Part shown: piece by piece, positions 59,867 through 64,000 of the stretch
How positions within the stretch are numbered: position 1 is the stretch's first letter
Layout: every line of letters begins with the position of its first letter
Source of the DNA: Streptomyces himalayensis subsp. himalayensis
GTDB taxonomy: Bacteria > Actinomycetota > Actinomycetes > Streptomycetales > Streptomycetaceae
Assembly (NCBI RefSeq): GCF_013778455.1
Contig: NZ_JACEHE010000001.1
Location: forward strand, 682,001-746,000
Length of the DNA stretch: 64,000 nt
Direction of reading: 5' to 3'
Translations under genes and position numbers: made by a program
Notes under the pieces: model-generated
Databases searched by the model: none
What the model saw: only the letters and a program-made list of their open reading frames with translations
Told to the model about the DNA's origin: nothing

Positions 59867-61921
59867 CTACTCCGCTACCGGCAGCCGCGCCCCGTCCCGC
59901 AGGAACAGCGGGATCCGGTCCAGCGGGGCGTCGACCGTGACGGTCGTGCCGCCCCCGTACTCCTCGCCGGTCCAGGCGTCCGTCCACCGGGCGCCCGCCG
60001 GGAGGTACACCGTCCACTCCGTGGCGCCCGCCGTCAGTACCGGTGCCACCAGCAGATCCGGGCCGAAGAGGTACGCGTCGTCCACCGACCAGGCCGTCTC
60101 GTCCTCGGGGAACTCGAGGAACAACGGGCGCATCACCGGCAGGCCCTCCTCGTGGGCGGCGCGCATGACCTCCAGGACGTACGGCTTGAGGCGTTCGCGC
60201 AGGTGCAGGTACTTCTCGAGGATCGCGGCGTTCTCCTCGCCGTACGACCACACCTCGTTCGGGCCGCCCGTCATGTCCGGGCCGAGCGGCATGCCCGGGT
60301 CGCGGAAGCCGTGCAGGCGCATCAGCGGAGACAGGGCGCCGAACTGGAACCAGCGGACCATCACCTCCCGGTACGCCGGGTCGTCCGGGTCGCCGCCGTG
60401 GAAGCCGCCGATGTCGGTGTTCCACCACGGGATGCCCGACAGCGCGGTGTTGAGGCCCGCAGCGATCTGGCGGCGCAGGGTCGCGAAGTCCGTGCCGATG
60501 TCGCCGGACCACAGGGCGGCGCCGTAGCGCTGGCTGCCCGCCCAGGCCGAGCGGTTGAGGGTGACCGCCTCGGTCTCGCCCGCGGCGCGCATGCCCTCGT
60601 AGAAGGTACGGGCGTTCTCGCGCGGGTAGAGGTTGCCGACCTCCAGGCCGGGACCCGCGTAGTAACGCAGGTTCTCGGCGAAGTGCGGCTTGAGCTCCGG
60701 CTCGCAGGCGTCGAGCCAGAAGGCGCGGATCCCGTACGGCTCCAGGTAGTTGTCGCGTACCCGCGACCACACGAACTCGCGGGCCTCCGGGTTGGTGGCG
60801 TCGTAGAAGGCGACCTGGACGGTGGACGCGACCTCCTTGTCCGGCCAGTCGGCGTGCGCCATCGGGCTGTACTGCGTGCCGATGAAGTAGCGCTTCTGCT
60901 CCATGAGCTCGTGGTTCTCGCTGAGCGGAGACACCGACGGCCAGACGGACACGACCAGCTTGATGCCGAGCGTGTCGAGTTCTCGCATCATCGCGGCCGG
61001 GTCGGGCCACTCCGCCGGGTCGAACTTCCAGTCGCCCAGATGCGTCCAGTGGAAGAAGTCGCAGACGATCGCGGAGATCGGCAGGCCGCGCCGCTTGTAT
61101 TCCCGCGCCACGGCGAGCAGTTCGTCCTGCGTGCGGTAGCGCAGCTTGCACTGCCAGAAGCCGGCGGCCCACTCCGGCAGCATCGGCGTCCGGCCCGTCG
61201 CCGCGCTGTAGCGGCGCTGGGCGTCGGCCGGGGCGCCCGCGGTGATCCAGTAGTCGATCTGGCGGGCGGAGTCGGCGACCCAGCGCGTGCCGTTGTCGGC
61301 CAGCTCGACGCGGCCGATCGCGGGGCTGTTCCACAGCAGCGTGTAGCCGCGGCTGGAGGTGAGCACCGGGATGGTGACCTCGGCGTTGCGCTGCACCAGG
61401 TCCTGGACGGTGCCCTTCTGGTCGAACCGCCCGTGCTGGTGCTGCCCGAGGCCGTACAGCTTCTCGCCCTCGTACGCGCTGAAGCGCTGCTCGAGGCGGT
61501 GGTGGCCGTTGCCGGTCGGGGTGTAGAGGCGCGCGCCGGGCCACCAGAAGTGGGCGCGCTCCTCGGCGAGCAGTTCGGTGCCGTCGTCGGTACGGACGAA
61601 GCGGATCTGCCCCTCGGCGCTGATGTGCGCGGTGATCGCGCCGACGGTCAACTGCCCCTCGTCGTCGCCGATCTTGACCGTCACCGCCTGGGCGGGCTCA
61701 GGGTCGTCCATGAGTGCGCCGGGCAGCCCTTCGAGGACGGGGCCGCCGAGCCGGGCCCGGACGCGGATCGCGCCCGGGCCCCAGGGCTCGATGCGTACGG
61801 TCTCCTGGCGGCCGCTCCACTCCAGCGCACCGTCACGCTCGCGGAACGTGCCGATGGTGGGGGACGACTGCGCCAGGCTGGGGGAGCCTTCTCCAGGCTG
61901 GGGCACGGCAGGCTGGTTCAC
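59867..61921 (-). CDS. GH31 family alpha-glycosidase, probable alpha-xylosidase
   Basis: A 684-residue cytoplasmic enzyme. Counted from the GTG at 61921, the nucleophile is D405 in FWLDACEPE and the acid/base D474 in SGDIGTDF; EWAAGFWQCKLRYRTQDELL is the start of the barrel. The WQCKLRY string and the lack of signal peptide fit bacterial alpha-xylosidases that trim isoprimeverose-type ends of imported xyloglucan fragments. AGGAGC lies 8 bases before the GTG. The open frame goes on upstream to 62020 through a tandem repeat. It follows the LacI gene on the same strand and so is probably in its regulon. Confidence 0.85.
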   Translation of the reverse strand: MNQPAVPQPGEGSPSLAQSSPTIGTFRERDGALEWSGRQETVRIEPWGPGAIRVRARLGGPVLEGLPGALMDDPEPAQAVTVKIGDDEGQLTVGAITAHISAEGQIRFVRTDDGTELLAEERAHFWWPGARLYTPTGNGHHRLEQRFSAYEGEKLYGLGQHQHGRFDQKGTVQDLVQRNAEVTIPVLTSSRGYTLLWNSPAIGRVELADNGTRWVADSARQIDYWITAGAPADAQRRYSAATGRTPMLPEWAAGFWQCKLRYRTQDELLAVAREYKRRGLPISAIVCDFFHWTHLGDWKFDPAEWPDPAAMMRELDTLGIKLVVSVWPSVSPLSENHELMEQKRYFIGTQYSPMAHADWPDKEVASTVQVAFYDATNPEAREFVWSRVRDNYLEPYGIRAFWLDACEPELKPHFAENLRYYAGPGLEVGNLYPRENARTFYEGMRAAGETEAVTLNRSAWAGSQRYGAALWSGDIGTDFATLRRQIAAGLNTALSGIPWWNTDIGGFHGGDPDDPAYREVMVRWFQFGALSPLMRLHGFRDPGMPLGPDMTGGPNEVWSYGEENAAILEKYLHLRERLKPYVLEVMRAAHEEGLPVMRPLFLEFPEDETAWSVDDAYLFGPDLLVAPVLTAGATEWTVYLPAGARWTDAWTGEEYGGGTTVTVDAPLDRIPLFLRDGARLPVAE

Positions 61922-61941
61922 GCGGGTGCTCCTGAGGGAGT

Positions 61942-61992
61942 GGTGTGACGGCTGGTGTGATGTGACGGCTCGTGCGATGTGACGGTTGGTGT
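61942..61992. repeat. 17-bp tandem repeat, three copies, in the GH31 leader
   Basis: GATGTGACGGCTGGTGT-like units at 61942-61958, 61959-61975 and 61976-61992 with one to three substitutions. The array begins 21 bases upstream of the GTG start of the GH31 gene. Confidence 0.82.
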
Positions 61993-62104
61993 GGTGACAG
62001 GCCGGCCTGGCGGGAGCCATGCCGGGGAGTGGCGGGGCGGCGGGGACAAGGCGCTCGGGCCCTCGCTGATAGGGCGCAGGTCGCTTGTTCGGGCGCCGGG
62101 CTCC

Positions 62105-62141
62105 GGGCCCGAGGCTCGCCGGGGGGCCCGAGGCTCGCCGG
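62105..62141. repeat. GC-rich 18-bp repeat, two copies
   Basis: GGGCCCGAGGCTCGCCGG at 62105-62122 and 62124-62141, in the spacer between LacI stop and GH31 start; each copy is partly self-complementary and may act as a terminator after the LacI gene. Confidence 0.6.
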
Positions 62142-62211
62142 GTGCCCCGAGGTACTGCGGGGGCCGTTCCGGGGTTCTGCCCGTGCTCCGGGGAAGGCTG
62201 GGCCCCGAGGC

Positions 62212-63237
62212 TCAGCCAGTAGCCGGGGCCGGGCCCGAGCTGGCCCGTACGGTCAGTTCCGGCGGGAGCAGCACGACCTCGTCCGTGCCCTGTCCCTCGA
62301 GCTTGGCGACCAGGAGTTCCACGGCGCGCCGCCCCATCTCCTGCGCGGGGATGGCGACCGAGGTGAGGCGCACCGACGCCTGCATGGCGAGCTGGTCCGG
62401 GCAGATCGCGACCACCGACACGTCCTCGGGAACGGCGCGGCCGCTCTGGCGCAGCAGCGCGAGCAGCGGCTCGACCGCGGACTCGTTCTGCACGACGAAC
62501 CCGGTGGTGGACGGACGCTCGTCGAAGATCCGGGCCAGGGTCACCGACATCGCGTCGTAGCCGCCCTCGCAGGGCCGGTGCAGCAGCCGTACGCCCAGCT
62601 CCCGGGAGCGGCTGCGCAGCCCGTCGAGGGTCCGCTCGGCGAATCCGGTGTGCCGCTCGTACACTCCGGGCGCCTCACCGATGACAGCGATATCGCGGTG
62701 GCCGAGCTTGGCCAGATGCTCGAGGCACAAGGCACCCGTCGCCCCGAAATCGAGGTCGACGCAGGTGAGCCCGGTCGTGTCGGCGGGCAGGCCGATGAGC
62801 ACGGACGGCCGGTCCGTGCCGCGCAGCAACGGCAGCCGCTCGTCGTCGAGCTCGACGTCCATGGGGATCATCGCGTCCGCGAGCCCGCTGCCGGTGACCC
62901 GCCGTACGGCGTCGGGCCCCTCCTCGCCGGTCAGCAGCAGTACGTCGTACCCGTGCGCACGGGCCGTTGTGGCGACGGCGATGGCGATCTCCATCATCAC
63001 CGGCATATACATGTCGGTACGCAGCGGAATCATCAGCGCAATGATGTTCGAGCGGCTGCTTGCCAGGGCCCGGGCCCCCGCGTTGGGGTGGTAGCCGAGC
63101 TCCTGGATGCTCCGCTCGACGCGCTGCCGCGTGCCGGCGGAGATGGACCGCTTGCCGCTGAGGACATAGCTCACCGTGCTCGCCGACACTCCGGCGTGCT
63201 GGGCGACCTCGGCGAGGGTGACCATCCAGCTCTCCAA
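62212..63237 (-). CDS. LacI-family repressor, probable regulator of the glycan genes
   Basis: A 341-residue LacI/GalR protein. The helix-turn-helix is VTLAEVAQHAGVSASTVSYV with hinge helix NAGARALASS. The C-terminal periplasmic-binding-like domain starts with NIIALMIPLRTDMYMPVMMEI. Two palindromes TCGAAGCGCTTCGA-like (63246-63259 and 63338-63351) lie directly upstream, and two identical ones sit between the GH3 and transporter genes 30 kb away. This is the best evidence that it controls both modules; the inducer is probably a xyloglucan breakdown sugar. Confidence 0.87.
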   Translation of the reverse strand: MESWMVTLAEVAQHAGVSASTVSYVLSGKRSISAGTRQRVERSIQELGYHPNAGARALASSRSNIIALMIPLRTDMYMPVMMEIAIAVATTARAHGYDVLLLTGEEGPDAVRRVTGSGLADAMIPMDVELDDERLPLLRGTDRPSVLIGLPADTTGLTCVDLDFGATGALCLEHLAKLGHRDIAVIGEAPGVYERHTGFAERTLDGLRSRSRELGVRLLHRPCEGGYDAMSVTLARIFDERPSTTGFVVQNESAVEPLLALLRQSGRAVPEDVSVVAICPDQLAMQASVRLTSVAIPAQEMGRRAVELLVAKLEGQGTDEVVLLPPELTVRASSGPAPATG

Positions 63238-63245
63238 GCGTTGGT

Positions 63246-63259
63246 TTGAAGCGCTTCGA
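63246..63259. promoter_or_regulatory. LacI-type operator TTGAAGCGCTTCGA (one mismatch)
   Basis: Located 9 bases upstream of the LacI start codon, differing from the perfect palindrome at one base. Position suggests autorepression. Confidence 0.72.
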
Positions 63260-63337
63260 CAACGGGCGCTGCGGACAGGACTGCGGGATGAGGGTGATCC
63301 GACAGTAGCCCGACGGCCAGGGGGTGTCCATAGGTTG

Positions 63338-63351
63338 TCGAAGCGCTTCGA
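63338..63351. promoter_or_regulatory. LacI-type operator TCGAAGCGCTTCGA, extended palindrome
   Basis: Perfect 14-mer in the context TTGTCGAAGCGCTTCGACTA. It faces the remnant GH12-like gene on the plus strand, so it may originally have served that gene. Confidence 0.78.
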
Positions 63352-63384
63352 CTAGGAGTTTGAACCCCGTAACCGAGTCCGACA

Positions 63385-63584
63385 TGCGGGCCCACACCAT
63401 CTGATCGTCCGGGTCTCCGACACCACCAAGGCGATGTTGAACCTCGACGACTTCGCGCAGGCCCTGGCCCGCCGGAAAGCTGCTCGGCAAGGACAAGTAT
63501 CTCTCCGGTGTCGAGGCCGGCACGGAGGTGTTCAAGGCGGCCGGGCGGCTGGACACGAAGGCGTACTCGGCGGACGTCGGCTGA
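63385..63584 (+). pseudogene. frameshifted C-terminal remnant of a GH12-like endoglucanase
   Basis: One frame reads LIVRVSDTTKAMLNLDDFAQAL (63401-63466), then after a one-base shift near 63475 another frame continues KLLGKDKYLSGVEAGTEVF and RLDTKAYSADVG to a stop at 63582-63584. The string aligns with the end of GH12 cellulases such as CelB of S. lividans (NLDLKAF, then YLHAVETGFELW and FSVTV). The catalytic domain upstream is absent. It diverges from the LacI gene and lies just behind an operator. Confidence 0.55.
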
Positions 63585-63743
63585 CCGCCGCGGGGCCCCG
63601 CGCGAGGCGCCCCGTTCCCCCGAACGGTGCGCGAGGGCTGGTGGGGGCCCGGCATATCGGGTACATACGAACGAGTAGCACTGGTCGGTAACCGACCGGA
63701 CAATCGATCTCAATCGACCCCACTGCGCGGCGAGGTGAGCCTC

Positions 63744-64000
63744 ATGTCCGCACCAACCAAGAAGCCGACCGTCACCACGAAGCCGACCGTCACCGAACGC
63801 GAAGCCCGTCAGGTGGCCGAGGCGGCGCGTGAGCAGGACTGGCGCAAGCCCAGCTTCGCCAAGGAACTCTTCCTCGGCCGCTTTCGGCTGGATCTCATCC
63901 ACCCCCATCCGACGCCCCCCGACGAGGACGCCCAGCGCGGTGAGGAGTTCCTGGCCAAGCTGCGCGACTTCTGCGAGACGAAGATCGACTCCGCCCGTAT
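63744..64000 (+). CDS. acyl-CoA dehydrogenase, 5' end only
   Basis: ATG at 63744 opens a frame that runs off the window. The first 85 residues (MSAPTKKPTVTTKPTVTE, then REARQVAEAAREQDWRKPSF and LGRFRLDLIHPHP) are those of a well-known Streptomyces acyl-CoA dehydrogenase family. The short N-terminal TKKPTVTTKPTVTE stretch comes from an 18-bp duplication in the DNA. Confidence 0.75.
   Translation, partial: MSAPTKKPTVTTKPTVTEREARQVAEAAREQDWRKPSFAKELFLGRFRLDLIHPHPTPPDEDAQRGEEFLAKLRDFCETKIDSAR

Noticed and set aside
1..64000. tRNA, rRNA or a biosynthetic gene cluster for a specialised metabolite
   Set aside because: No tRNA-like cloverleaf, rRNA sequence, or PKS/NRPS/terpene synthase domain was seen; the squalene-cyclase-like protein at 58893 lacks catalytic motifs.

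Overview
The window is very GC-rich, high-coding-density actinobacterial DNA. Codon third positions are almost all G or C, GTG starts are common, and twin-arginine lipoproteins, a PucR regulator, ECF sigma factors and MsiK-style sugar transporters without their own ATPase are present. All of this points to Streptomyces or a close relative. I see no rRNA, tRNA or CRISPR array.

Layout. 0-12 kb: a VOC-fold protein, a two-gene ABC system, a polyamine aminotransferase with its Lrp/AsnC regulator, divergent gamma-aminobutyraldehyde dehydrogenase, a VapBC-type toxin-antitoxin pair, an ECF sigma factor fused to a transmembrane and extracytoplasmic domain, a GDPD phosphodiesterase and adenosine deaminase. 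12-30 kb: a DUF4190 membrane protein, a NADAR protein, then an operon of aldehyde dehydrogenase, PotD-, A-, B- and C-like polyamine transporter and an FAD amine oxidase. PAP2 phosphatase, GabT, a TraG/VirD4-like ATPase, a PucR regulator and a succinate-semialdehyde-type dehydrogenase follow. Together these genes spell putrescine uptake, then aminobutyraldehyde, GABA, succinate semialdehyde and succinate. Two candidate operators recur: TCCGT-N20-ACGGA before both aminobutyraldehyde dehydrogenase genes, and GAATGTCCGGA before gabT and the PucR gene.

30-46 kb: a xyloglucan-type glycan utilisation locus. GH3 (minus strand) diverges from a solute-binding lipoprotein, two CUT1 permeases, GH74, GH42, GH95 and secreted GH12. 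The remaining expected enzyme, a GH31 alpha-xylosidase-like protein, lies at 60-62 kb next to a LacI regulator. The palindrome TCGAAGCGCTTCGA occurs twice between GH3 and the binding-protein gene and twice (one copy with a mismatch) upstream of the LacI gene, tying both modules into one probable regulon. A frameshifted remnant of a second GH12-like gene lies beside the LacI operators.

46-60 kb: an accessory stretch between the two glycan modules. It holds an ABC exporter half, a partner half disrupted by an internal deletion, a ZTP riboswitch controlling a FolD variant, relics of GntR and MFS genes, methyltransferases, a GNAT, and a 4.6-kb segment bracketed by near-perfect 29-bp inverted repeats. 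That segment carries an APH(6)-like kinase and orphan secreted or membrane proteins but no visible transposase. The end of the window enters an acyl-CoA dehydrogenase gene.

Short tandem repeats (9-27 bp units) sit at many gene edges, and one long set is translated in frame as the N-terminus of the GH95 protein.
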